A stretch of 64,000 nt of DNA, taken from Flavobacteriales bacterium. Lineage in GTDB: Bacteria; Bacteroidota; Bacteroidia; Flavobacteriales; Flavobacteriaceae. Within the stretch, counting starts at the first letter, position 1. The number at the start of each line of letters is the position of its first letter. Where the stretch lies: the NCBI GenBank assembly GCA_018335925.1, contig JAGXRF010000097.1, positions 1-64,000 of the forward strand. The letters run 5' to 3'. The position numbers and the translations under genes are program-made. A model generated the notes under the pieces. It searched no databases. It worked only from the letters and a program-made list of their open reading frames with translations, and was not told where the DNA came from. Shown in pieces: positions 46,730 through 55,315 of this stretch.

Positions 46730-48040
46730 TTGGACTCGGAACCCCCTAGTTTATTATTGCAAGCCGCTTTCGATTCTACATTTTGGATAGGATTTATCAT
46801 CATCCTAATACTTTTATTGTGTTCTGCATTTATTTCTGGTACTGAGGTAGCGTTGTTTTCATTAAACAACTCTGATATAGGTAATGCCAAAGAGGAAAAC
46901 TTAAGTAGAGGTAAAGTTTTAGAACAACTACTTAGAAACCCTAAAAAACTTTTAGCAAGTATTTTGATAGCCAATAACTTTGTAAATGTTGGTATTGTGT
47001 TGGTTTTTGCCTTGATTAAAGAGCCATTGTTTGCAAATATTTCTTTGACTTGGTTACAATGGACTTTAGAAGTAATTTTAGTGACCTTTTTAATTTTAAT
47101 GTTTGGAGAAATCTTACCAAAGATTTATGCTAGCAGAAACAAATTGTATTTTGCTCAAAAAATGACTTATCCAACCCACTACTTAAACCAGTTTTTTAGT
47201 GTTTTGAGTGCTCCTATGATTAAGGTTTCTGAATGGATAGAAAATAAGTTGGGCAACCAAAAAACATCCATTTCCATTGACCAATTATCCCAGGCATTAG
47301 AATTAACTTCTACAGAAAATACTACCAAAGAAGAACAGAAAATATTGGAAGGAATTGTTTCTTTTGGAAACACCGAAGCAAGCCAAGTCATGAGTCCGAG
47401 AATTGATGTGTTTGGTGTAGAAATTAACCAATCGTTTAAAGAAGTGATGACTTCAATTGTTGCCAAAGGATATTCCAGAATTCCGGTGTATGAAGAGTCT
47501 TTAGACCATATTATTGGTGTTTTGTATATCAAAGATTTGATCCCTCATTTAAATCAAAATAATTTTGCTTGGAATACGTTAATAAGAGAACCATTTTTTA
47601 TTCCTGAAAACAAAAAACTTGATGATTTGCTCAAAGAATTCAAATCGATGAAAAATCACTTGGCCATTGTGGTAGATGAATTTGGGGGAACTTCAGGGTT
47701 GGTAACTTTAGAAGATATTATTGAAGAAATTGTAGGAGATATAAGTGATGAATTTGACGATGAAAACTTGAATTATTCGCAAATTGATGAAAGAAACTTT
47801 TTGTTTGAAGGCAAAATAAATTTGAAAGATTTTTATCGCATTACAGGCTTGGAAGAAGATGATTTTGAAACACACAAAGGAGATGCAGAAACTTTGGCTG
47901 GATTTATTTTAGAAATTTTTGCATCCTTGCCAAAAAAGGGCCAAAAAATAACTTTTAAACAGCATGTATTTACCATAGAAGCAGTGGATAATAAACGTAT
48001 CAAACAAATCAAAGTCACCTTAGCAGAAGCTGGCCAATAG
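46730..48040 (+). CDS. gldE: Gliding motility-associated protein GldE
   Basis: A protein of 436 residues of the CorC/HlyC (CNNM-type) family: an N-terminal DUF21 membrane domain (SAFISGTEVALFSLNNSDI), two CBS domains (about 205-320, PRIDVFGVEIN; GYSRIPVYEESLDHIIGVLY), then a CorC-C transporter-associated domain (AIVVDEFGGTSGLVTLEDII). In Flavobacterium johnsoniae GldE supports gliding and can partly compensate for GldD. The start is a TTG (MDSEPPS fits the family N-terminus), with no better ATG nearby. Confidence 0.9.
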   Translation: MDSEPPSLLLQAAFDSTFWIGFIIILILLLCSAFISGTEVALFSLNNSDIGNAKEENLSRGKVLEQLLRNPKKLLASILIANNFVNVGIVLVFALIKEPLFANISLTWLQWTLEVILVTFLILMFGEILPKIYASRNKLYFAQKMTYPTHYLNQFFSVLSAPMIKVSEWIENKLGNQKTSISIDQLSQALELTSTENTTKEEQKILEGIVSFGNTEASQVMSPRIDVFGVEINQSFKEVMTSIVAKGYSRIPVYEESLDHIIGVLYIKDLIPHLNQNNFAWNTLIREPFFIPENKKLDDLLKEFKSMKNHLAIVVDEFGGTSGLVTLEDIIEEIVGDISDEFDDENLNYSQIDERNFLFEGKINLKDFYRITGLEEDDFETHKGDAETLAGFILEIFASLPKKGQKITFKQHVFTIEAVDNKRIKQIKVTLAEAGQ

Positions 48041-48067
48041 TTTTAAAAATTAAAAGAGAAATAATTA

Positions 48068-48637
48068 ATGAACAAGAAATTAATCGGTATTGCATTAGGA
48101 TTGTTTTTGTTAGGGAGTTTGGTTTATCTTCTACTTCCTGGAGATACTTTACCCAAACCACCCGCTTTTTTAAAATTAGAATATCCAGTACAAGAATACG
48201 ATCCATGGCAAGGAAAATGTTATGATTTAAATATCAATACCAACAGTATTGCCAAAATAACCGGAAATTGTGATGTACAATTACAATATCCAAAAATGAA
48301 AGCAACAATATATCTTACTTACCAGCCAATACAAAACAATTTGAAAGACTTATTAAGAGATGCCCAAAAGCTTACTTACAAACACGTTATTAAAGCTGAT
48401 GAAATAAGCGAACAATTATATATTAATGAAAAAAGAAAAGTCTACGGTATGTTTTATGATGTTGGAGGAAATGCAGCAAGTAACACCCAATTTTATGTAA
48501 CAGATAGTTTAAAGCATTTTGTTACCGGGACTATCTATTTTTATGCCAAACCAAATTTTGATTCGTTATTGCCTGCATCTGATTACATTAAAAAAGACAT
48601 GCTAAAAATTATGGAAAGTTTGGAGTGGAAATACTAA
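48068..48637 (+). CDS. gldD: Gliding motility protein GldD, lacking the lipobox cysteine
   Basis: A protein of 189 residues. The GldD core is recognisable: LPKPPAFLKLEYPVQEYDPW, then YPKMKATIYLTYQPI and AASNTQFYVTDSLKHFVTG. GldD is normally a lipoprotein needed for gliding and type IX secretion. Here the hydrophobic N-terminus (LIGIALGLFLLGSLVYLLLPGD) ends in Leu-Pro-Gly-Asp where relatives have a cysteine, so it should stay as a membrane-anchored or cleaved protein. It is 27 nt after gldE in the same operon. Confidence 0.88.
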   Translation: MNKKLIGIALGLFLLGSLVYLLLPGDTLPKPPAFLKLEYPVQEYDPWQGKCYDLNINTNSIAKITGNCDVQLQYPKMKATIYLTYQPIQNNLKDLLRDAQKLTYKHVIKADEISEQLYINEKRKVYGMFYDVGGNAASNTQFYVTDSLKHFVTGTIYFYAKPNFDSLLPASDYIKKDMLKIMESLEWKY

Positions 48638-48749
48638 ATCTGTTGGACAAAAGATTTTAAATTTTCACAAAACGTGTTTTTAGTGTTTTTTTCTTAACAA
48701 TTTGTTTCAATTTTTTTACTTTTGTTGTTTCAACAACACTACTAATCAC

Positions 48750-49409
48750 ATGAAAACTATTGCATCTGTTGTAGAACACTACATCAAAACAAAACCATTT
48801 TTGCTTACAGCCCTCTCGCAAGGCATTATTAATTTAACTTCATTAGCAAGAGTAATGATGCCAGAATTAGAACAAGACTTAGGTAAAGATGTTCGACAAG
48901 GAGCTGTTGTTATGGCTCTGAAAAGACTTTCAGAAGAGTTGGATTTTAGAGTTAACCACAAAATTATAAAAGTAGTTAAAAAACTTGGAGAAATTACAGT
49001 TCGCTCTAATTTATCCGATTATACTTTTATCATTTCTGATACCATTTTAGAAAAACAAGCGTCTTTATTGGCAGATATAAAAGATTTATCTGAATTTTTT
49101 TACACTTCCTCCAGAGGTGTAAACGAAACCAACATTGTACTGAGTTCAAGCTTAGAAAGCTATGTGGAAAAGCATTTTGTTGGAGAAAGATTGCTCCAGA
49201 AAATGGATAATTTGGCAAGCATCTCGGTAAAATTACCACATGAAAATTTTGGAACTTCTGGGGTATATTATTACATCTTTCAAAGATTGGCATGGGAAGG
49301 AGTTGTGATAAACGAGGTCATTTCTACTACCAATGAATTTACCATTATTGTTTCGGAAGAAGAAGTAGATGTTGCTTTTAAAGTGATAAAGGATTTAAGG
49401 CATACTTAA
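48750..49409 (+). CDS. Protein with N-terminal HTH-like and C-terminal ACT-like region
   Basis: A protein of 219 residues. The N-terminal part (KTIASVVEHYIKTKPFLLTA to VMALKRLSEEL) looks like a winged-helix or other helical DNA-binding module. The C-terminal part (LPHENFGTSGVYYYIFQRLA; FTIIVSEEEVDVAFKVIKDL) matches the beta-alpha-beta pattern of ACT domains that bind amino acids, and in Flavobacteriia such proteins are sometimes labelled aspartate kinase although the kinase domain is absent. A regulator that senses a small molecule is likely, but this is inference. The ATG at 48750 is preferred over the longer frame. It ends 2 nt before the convergent AlbA_2 gene. Confidence 0.7.
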   Translation: MKTIASVVEHYIKTKPFLLTALSQGIINLTSLARVMMPELEQDLGKDVRQGAVVMALKRLSEELDFRVNHKIIKVVKKLGEITVRSNLSDYTFIISDTILEKQASLLADIKDLSEFFYTSSRGVNETNIVLSSSLESYVEKHFVGERLLQKMDNLASISVKLPHENFGTSGVYYYIFQRLAWEGVVINEVISTTNEFTIIVSEEEVDVAFKVIKDLRHT

Positions 49410-49411
49410 GA

Positions 49412-50557
49412 TTAATTTACATCATACTTCATCTTTCTCAAAATTCGCATGGTTTCTTTAAAATGCACAAAAACAGTGGGATCTTGGTATTTTTTTAAGT
49501 AAGGTTTGGCCTCAATCAAAATTTGTTTGGCTTTTTCAAACCCATTCCAATAGCAAATCATGAGCATAGAAGGTAAATGCAAAATATCTTTTGCCTCTGC
49601 AACCGTCAATGTTTGTTGTTTTTCTAGCTTTTGTACGATAGAAAGCATGGCATTGTAAATATGATGCAACATTTTTTTGTTGTATTGCGGTGCATCAAAC
49701 AAAAACTCCGTTTCGAGCTTGTAATAACCATTGTCAAAAAATAAAATTTTCTTTTGTTCCAAAGCATATAAACTTGTTTGGTCATGCAACCCTAAAGGAA
49801 CATATTCCGTAATCACAAAACTATTTTGATCATAGTCAATGGTCACTACATCTAAAGCAGAATAAAACAGCTTGATTTGCTCGTTTACCAAAAAAATATC
49901 TACCCTACTCAAAAACTCTTGTCCTCTAATTTTTTTTGAAATTCCAGCCCAACAAACCACAAACAACTCCTTAAATACTTTGTATTTAGGCTGCATGTCT
50001 TTGTGCGAATGCATCATAAAATCTACCACCCCATCTAAGGTTAACCGAATGCTGTTTCGGGCTTGGTTTTCCATTTGCACTACAATTGGAATATTGGTTT
50101 TGTTATAGGGGATTTTTTCTTCCGTTGGTACTGAGTTACTTCCAACCCTTTTAAAAACGGTATGTGCCGGAATGGTATGAATTCCTTTTTTAAAATAAGA
50201 TGTTTTGGGATTTGGCCTAACGGTTACCAAGCCAACCACTTTATCTTTGGGTAAATTAGGAAATGGAATATTTTCGTATAAAATTCTTGGTGCATTTTCT
50301 AGATAGGCATTCACTAAATTTTGAATGCGACTATCGTCAAAAAAATCATCTCCAACTACTTCGTTGGTTTCATCTTCCACCCCAACTACTATATAACTAT
50401 TGTTTCCGGGGTTCGAGTTTGATAAAGCACAAATGTGTTTCAAAAACTTGGCTTTTCCTTCTTTGGTATGCAAATTCAACTGTCGCTTTTTGTCATAAAA
50501 ACTACACTCATCATGATGAGCCAATAAATTTTTAATCAAAAGACGTTTGTTGATCAT
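49412..50557 (-). CDS. AlbA_2 (Schlafen-like) domain protein
   Basis: A protein of 381 residues. Residues about 15-145 carry the AlbA_2/Schlafen pattern seen in 'ATP-binding' and Slfn-type proteins: CSFYDKKRQLNLHTKEGKAK, FLKHICALSNSNPGNNSYIVVGV, then RIQNLVNAYLENAPRILYE. The C-terminal two thirds are unfamiliar. Relatives bind nucleic acid or act as RNases or transcription regulators; the canonical Slfn tRNase acidic residues cannot be confirmed by eye. It stands alone on this strand, without a toxin, defence or phage neighbour. Confidence 0.75.
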   Translation of the reverse strand: MINKRLLIKNLLAHHDECSFYDKKRQLNLHTKEGKAKFLKHICALSNSNPGNNSYIVVGVEDETNEVVGDDFFDDSRIQNLVNAYLENAPRILYENIPFPNLPKDKVVGLVTVRPNPKTSYFKKGIHTIPAHTVFKRVGSNSVPTEEKIPYNKTNIPIVVQMENQARNSIRLTLDGVVDFMMHSHKDMQPKYKVFKELFVVCWAGISKKIRGQEFLSRVDIFLVNEQIKLFYSALDVVTIDYDQNSFVITEYVPLGLHDQTSLYALEQKKILFFDNGYYKLETEFLFDAPQYNKKMLHHIYNAMLSIVQKLEKQQTLTVAEAKDILHLPSMLMICYWNGFEKAKQILIEAKPYLKKYQDPTVFVHFKETMRILRKMKYDVN

Positions 50558-50570
50558 GTGTTTACTAGTG

Positions 50571-50597
50571 ATTAGTGAATAGTAATTAGTGAATAGT
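50571..50597. repeat. Short tandem repeat in a promoter region
   Basis: ATTAGTGAATAGT occurs at 50571-50583 and again at 50585-50597 (14-bp period), with a partial third unit just before. It lies directly upstream of the AlbA_2 gene on the minus strand, where a change of copy number could alter promoter spacing. Confidence 0.75.
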
Positions 50598-50677
50598 CAT
50601 CCCTAAAATTTAATACAAAATTTAATCTCGTTTTCATTCGCTAATTCGCTCATTTTCTATTTATCTAATTTCTAAAT

Positions 50678-51553
50678 TTACGGCACTTTCTCCCCTCTAC
50701 TTGCCACCCACAACGCAAACCATTCTTCTAATTCTAACGTAAGATTACTTGCTTTGCTTTGGTTCAAAATTCTTTCCCATTTAGTAGTTCCTAAAACAGG
50801 AATAATCCTACTCGGATGTTGGTGTAACCATGCCAATAGCAATACATCCTCGGTAACCTCATATTTATTGGTTAATTCATTTAATACCTTTTTTATCCGC
50901 TGATTTTGCTCGTTATCCTCTTTAAAATAAGTTCCTAACGGACTCCAAGCCATAGGTTGGATATCAAATGTTTGTAAATAATCTAAAGTTCCATCAGTTA
51001 AAGCATTGTCATGTGTAAGTGAAATCTCCAATTGGTTATAATGAATCGGAATATACTTTTGAATCAAAGCCATTTGGGTTAAAGTAAAATTAGAAACTCC
51101 GAATTGCAAAATCTTTCCTTGGGCCATCAACTGCTCCATAGCTTTAACAACTTCTTCTGCTTGCATTAACGGACTTGGTCTGTGCAACAAAAAAACATCT
51201 ATATATTCTGTTTGTAAATTATTCAAAGCCCTGTCAACTACCTGAATCAAATATTCATACGAGTAGTCGTAATGCTTTATGGTATATGGAAATTTTTCTG
51301 TTGGATATTTAATTCCTGCTTTGGTGATTAACTGAACTTGATCTCTCGAAATACCTGATTTTGAAAATGCATTTCCAAAAGCTCCTTCTATAGTGTGTCC
51401 TCCATAAATATCAGCATGATCAAAACAAGTTAATTGGTGTTCAACCGCTTTTTGAATGAAGGAAATCATTTCTGAAGTACTAAAATTAGCACCCCATTGT
51501 CCCCATTGCATTACTCCTACAACAGATTTTGGTAATTTTAAAGATGGTTGCAT
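50678..51553 (-). CDS. Aldo/keto reductase
   Basis: A protein of 291 residues forming a TIM barrel. The catalytic Asp-Tyr pair is in FDHADIYGG, Lys in LITKAGIKYP and His in VFLLHRPSPL; the NADPH-binding part is near WSPLGTY and PVLGTTKWERI. Overall similarity is to the YdhF branch of oxidoreductases. The substrate is unknown. No operon partner is on this strand. Confidence 0.88.
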   Translation of the reverse strand: MQPSLKLPKSVVGVMQWGQWGANFSTSEMISFIQKAVEHQLTCFDHADIYGGHTIEGAFGNAFSKSGISRDQVQLITKAGIKYPTEKFPYTIKHYDYSYEYLIQVVDRALNNLQTEYIDVFLLHRPSPLMQAEEVVKAMEQLMAQGKILQFGVSNFTLTQMALIQKYIPIHYNQLEISLTHDNALTDGTLDYLQTFDIQPMAWSPLGTYFKEDNEQNQRIKKVLNELTNKYEVTEDVLLLAWLHQHPSRIIPVLGTTKWERILNQSKASNLTLELEEWFALWVASRGEKVP

Positions 51554-51751
51554 GCTTTATTTTTTGAATTTTTGATTTAAAAATAGAGATAAAAGTCAAA
51601 AGTTTTCAATGTTTAACAAAGTGTTTACCTATTTGTTTACAAATGCTTAATTATATGCCAAACCCTTCCCAAAATTAAGAGTTTTAACGAGATGTTAACA
51701 TGTCAAAAAGGTTAATATTTTCAATTTGCACTGCATTAAAAATTGGAAGCA

Positions 51752-52756
51752 ATGGACCAAAATAACCCAACGTTTGATATTAGAGCGATTAATGAAAAAA
51801 TAGAGCGTGAAAGTGCCTTTATCGATCTACTAAACTTAGAAATGAACAAAGTAATTGTAGGTCAGAAACACATGGTAGAACGATTGTTGATTGGCTTACT
51901 CGGGCAAGGACATATTTTGTTAGAGGGAGTTCCGGGTTTGGCAAAAACTTTAGCCATCAATACCCTATCTAAAGCCGTGGAAGGAAGCTTCAGCAGAATT
52001 CAGTTTACTCCAGATTTGTTGCCAGCTGATGTGGTTGGTACCATGATATACAACATCAAACAAAACGATTTTAGCATCAAAAAGGGACCTGTATTTGCCA
52101 ATTTTGTTTTGGCAGACGAAATTAACCGTGCTCCAGCCAAAGTACAATCGGCTTTGTTAGAAGCCATGCAAGAAAAACAGGTAACAATTGGAGATACCAC
52201 TTTTCCGTTAGACAAACCTTTTTTGGTTTTGGCAACCCAAAACCCAATTGAGCAAGAAGGAACCTATCCGTTACCTGAAGCCCAGGTAGACCGTTTTATG
52301 CTAAAAACGGTGATTGAATATCCTAAAATGGAAGAAGAAAGAATGGTAATGCGTCAGAATTTACTCAACACCAAAGAAGAAGTAAAACCTGTGGTGAGCA
52401 TTGACCAAATATTGAGAGCACAACAAACCGTTAGAGAGGTTTACATGGATGAAAAAATTGAGAAATATATTTTAGATCTCATTTTTGCCACTCGTTTCCC
52501 TGAAAAATACGGTTTGGATAGCTTAAAACCTTTGATTAGTTACGGAGCCTCTCCTAGAGGAAGCATCAACTTGGCCACTGCTGCCAAATGCTATGCCTTC
52601 ATCAAACGAAGAGGTTATGTAATTCCGGAAGATGTTCGTGCAGTAGTACACGATGTGTTGCGTCACAGAGTTGGAATTACTTACGAAGCAGAAGCTGAAA
52701 ATGTGACTTCTGTAGAAATCATCAACAAAATTGTAAACGAAATTGAAGTTCCTTAA
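51752..52756 (+). CDS. MoxR family AAA+ ATPase
   Basis: A protein of 334 residues. Walker A LLEGVPGLAKT and Walker B VLADEINRAPAKVQSALLEAM are clear, followed by sensor 1 (FLVLATQNPIEQEGTYPLPE) and sensor 2 (GASPRGSINLATAAKCYAFI). MoxR ATPases act as chaperones, often for VWA-domain proteins such as those encoded downstream. First gene of the Bat locus. The ATG at 51752 is preferred to a TTG three codons upstream. Confidence 0.93.
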   Translation: MDQNNPTFDIRAINEKIERESAFIDLLNLEMNKVIVGQKHMVERLLIGLLGQGHILLEGVPGLAKTLAINTLSKAVEGSFSRIQFTPDLLPADVVGTMIYNIKQNDFSIKKGPVFANFVLADEINRAPAKVQSALLEAMQEKQVTIGDTTFPLDKPFLVLATQNPIEQEGTYPLPEAQVDRFMLKTVIEYPKMEEERMVMRQNLLNTKEEVKPVVSIDQILRAQQTVREVYMDEKIEKYILDLIFATRFPEKYGLDSLKPLISYGASPRGSINLATAAKCYAFIKRRGYVIPEDVRAVVHDVLRHRVGITYEAEAENVTSVEIINKIVNEIEVP

Positions 52757-52762
52757 TTTTTA

Positions 52763-52835
52763 GTTTCAAGTTTCAGGTTTTAAGGTTTAATACTTAATGT
52801 AATAATCCCGAAACTTGAAACTTTAAACTTGAAAC
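52763..52835. repeat. Inverted repeat between moxR and the DUF58 gene
   Basis: GTTTCAAGTTT (52763-52773) is the reverse complement of AAACTTGAAAC at 52811-52821 and again at 52825-52835. The transcript can therefore fold into either of two hairpins in the 88-nt gap of the operon. It may act as an RNA stabiliser or attenuator, or be a small dispersed repeat. Confidence 0.7.
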
Positions 52836-52844
52836 AAAAAACCT

Positions 52845-53714
52845 ATGGACACCAAAGAACTTCTTGCCAAAGTACGTAAAATTGAAATCAAAACTCGAAG
52901 ACTAAGTAATCATTTGTTTTCGGGAGAATACCACACGTCTTTTAAAGGACGAGGGATGACATTTGCAGAGGTGAGACCGTATCAATTTGGAGATGATGTT
53001 CGTGCCATTGATTGGAATGTTACGGCTCGTTTCAACGAACCTTTTGTAAAGGTTTTTGAAGAAGAACGCGAACTTACTTTGATGATGATGGTAGATGTAA
53101 GTGCCAGTAAATTATTCGGAACAACCAACCAAACCAAGAGCGAAACAGTGGCAGAAATCGTAGCAACTTTGGCTTTTTCTGCTACGCAAAACAACGATAA
53201 AATCGGATTGATTTTATTCACCGATCAAATAGAACTATACATCCCTCCAAAAAAAGGGAAATCGCATGTATTGCGAATTATTCGCGAATTGTTGGAGTTT
53301 CAACCAAAAAGTAAAAAAACCAATATTCGGGTTCCACTTGAATTTTTAGCCGGAGTGCAAAAGAAAAAAGCTATCGTATTTTTGGTGTCGGATTTTATTG
53401 ACCATCATTCTTACGATCATGCCTTAAAAATGACTGGAAAAAAACATGACGTTACCGGAATTAAAATTTACGACCCAAAAGAACAAAAGTTCCCAGATGT
53501 TGGTTTAGTTTTAATGCAAGATGCCGAAACAGGAGCTTCGCAATGGGTAAATACAGGCTCTAAAAAAGTTAGAATGGAATTTGAAAAGTTTTTTGCATCG
53601 CAACAGCAAAAATTTCAAGATAGTTTCAACAAAGCCGGATGTGGCAGCATCACCATTAACTTACAAGATAGTTACGTTAAAAAATTATTAGGTTACTTTA
53701 AAGCACGAAACTAA
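52845..53714 (+). CDS. DUF58 domain-containing protein
   Basis: A protein of 289 residues, soluble, with the DUF58 signature GRGMTFAEVRPYQFGDDVRAIDWNVTAR split over residues about 34-62 and a VWA-like fold after it (MMMVDVSASKLFG; VFLVSDFIDHH). It is the usual partner of MoxR ATPases and of Bat proteins. Its stop overlaps the next start by 1 nt. Confidence 0.92.
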   Translation: MDTKELLAKVRKIEIKTRRLSNHLFSGEYHTSFKGRGMTFAEVRPYQFGDDVRAIDWNVTARFNEPFVKVFEEERELTLMMMVDVSASKLFGTTNQTKSETVAEIVATLAFSATQNNDKIGLILFTDQIELYIPPKKGKSHVLRIIRELLEFQPKSKKTNIRVPLEFLAGVQKKKAIVFLVSDFIDHHSYDHALKMTGKKHDVTGIKIYDPKEQKFPDVGLVLMQDAETGASQWVNTGSKKVRMEFEKFFASQQQKFQDSFNKAGCGSITINLQDSYVKKLLGYFKARN

Positions 53715-55315
53715 TGAAAGGGAAAACAGTAATTTTATTTTGGATTTGTTTTCTTTGGTTTGGATGCCAAAGCGTGCTTTCGCAACAATATAAAATTCAA
53801 ACTTCGGTAGATAGCACCAAAGTAAAACTAGGAAAACTTATCCACTTAAAACTCCAAACCCAAGTAGATACTTTTAGCAAAGTTCAATTTCCGGAAATAC
53901 CAATGATTGGAACTTTAGAAGTTATTGAAAATTATCCGGTAGATACCTTTCGAAAAGGAGCTTTATACGAATTGGTTAAAAAATATGGCATCACCCAATA
54001 CGATAGTGGTGTTTACACCATTCCTCGATTGGCAGTTTTTATCAACCAAAAACCTTATTTTACTGATAGTTTGCAAGTAGAAATTGACAATGTAGCAGTA
54101 GATACTTTAAAGCAACATTTGTATGACATCAAAGATATTTTAGAAGCCCCAAAAACCAGTAGTAATTGGTGGAAATGGCTGTTAGGTCTTTTGGCATTGG
54201 GACTTGTATTTTTTGCAGGAAAAAAAGGTTGGGAATATTATTTGTTCAAAAAGTCGGGACAAATCATTTATAAAACTCCGATTGAAAAAGCATTGGCATT
54301 ACTCAAACAATTAGACCAAAAGAAATTATTAGAAAAAGGAGAAGTCAAAACTTTTTATTCGGAAATGACCGATATTACTAGAAATTACCTAGAAGAGTCG
54401 CTCGAAATTCCGGCAATGGAAAGTACCACCAACGAGTTAATGACTTTGTTGCAACAAGTGGTAAAACAAAAAAAATATCCATTTAGTAAGGAGCTTTTAC
54501 AAAACTTAGAAAAGATATTAAAACAAGCCGATTTGGTAAAATTTGCCAAATCACAACCTTTTATATTGGAAATTAAAGAAGACAAACAAAAGATGGAGGA
54601 AATTGTAAAAAGTTTCCACCAAGCTTTGCCTAAAAAACCAGAAGAGGAAGAAGCTCTTTTAGAGGAAGAAGAAAAAGCAGCCAAGGCAAAAAAAGCAAAA
54701 ACAAAATGTATTTTAATTGCCACAGCTGCAATTGTTTTAATCTTTTTTGGTTTTGCTTGGTTTACCAACGGATTTGGTCTATTGGGAACTAGCACCAAAA
54801 AAATGTTGGAAAAAGAATGGATCACCTCTGATTATGGTTTTCCTGCTGTTCGAATTTCAAGTCCGGAAGTACTGGAAAGAAATGAAATAAAAATTCCACC
54901 TACCTTAGAAAGTATCATTCAAGAACAAACGTCCTTTACCATGGGAAGTTTGCAAAGTTTATTTTTTACGCAAATCAAAACTACTTTCTTAAAAACCAAA
55001 CCAGAGGAAAATTTAAACGATGCCATTTTAGAAAGTGAACTAAAAATATTAGAACAATTAGGAGCCTCTACCCTTTTGGTAAAAACAGACGATTTTAATT
55101 TAGGACAAGGAACTACCGGAAAAAGAAATCAAGGTACGTTTCGATTTGCAGTTCCTGGTACTGGAAAAGAGGTAACTTGTAGATACGAAATGTATTTATT
55201 CCAGCAAGAACAAAGCATACAACAGTTTACCGTAGTTTATCAAGAAGAGGATACCTACGGAAAAGCAATTGCAGAAAAAATGTTGAAATCCATCGAACTA
55301 AGAAAAAGCCCATGA
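53714..55315 (+). CDS. Two-domain membrane protein of the Bat locus, unknown function
   Basis: A protein of 533 residues. Seen: a signal peptide (ILFWICFLWFGCQSVLSQ), a periplasmic beta-sandwich (about 25-140), a first membrane helix (about 155-172, WWKWLLGLLALGLVFFAGKK), a cytosolic helical part similar to DUF4381 (TPIEKALALLKQLDQKK, 190-300), a charged Glu/Lys stretch, a second helix (about 332-350) and a C-terminal domain of about 180 residues ending AEKMLKSIELRKSP. The first half is the usual protein between DUF58 and BatA in Flavobacteriia. The C-terminal domain looks PsbP/Mog1-like and is unusual here. It overlaps batA by 4 nt (ATGA). Confidence 0.75.
   Translation: MKGKTVILFWICFLWFGCQSVLSQQYKIQTSVDSTKVKLGKLIHLKLQTQVDTFSKVQFPEIPMIGTLEVIENYPVDTFRKGALYELVKKYGITQYDSGVYTIPRLAVFINQKPYFTDSLQVEIDNVAVDTLKQHLYDIKDILEAPKTSSNWWKWLLGLLALGLVFFAGKKGWEYYLFKKSGQIIYKTPIEKALALLKQLDQKKLLEKGEVKTFYSEMTDITRNYLEESLEIPAMESTTNELMTLLQQVVKQKKYPFSKELLQNLEKILKQADLVKFAKSQPFILEIKEDKQKMEEIVKSFHQALPKKPEEEEALLEEEEKAAKAKKAKTKCILIATAAIVLIFFGFAWFTNGFGLLGTSTKKMLEKEWITSDYGFPAVRISSPEVLERNEIKIPPTLESIIQEQTSFTMGSLQSLFFTQIKTTFLKTKPEENLNDAILESELKILEQLGASTLLVKTDDFNLGQGTTGKRNQGTFRFAVPGTGKEVTCRYEMYLFQQEQSIQQFTVVYQEEDTYGKAIAEKMLKSIELRKSP

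Noticed and set aside
49412..50557. Anti-phage defence gene because of the Schlafen-like domain
   Set aside because: There are no defence, phage or mobile neighbours, and the frame has ordinary core-genome codon use and surroundings.
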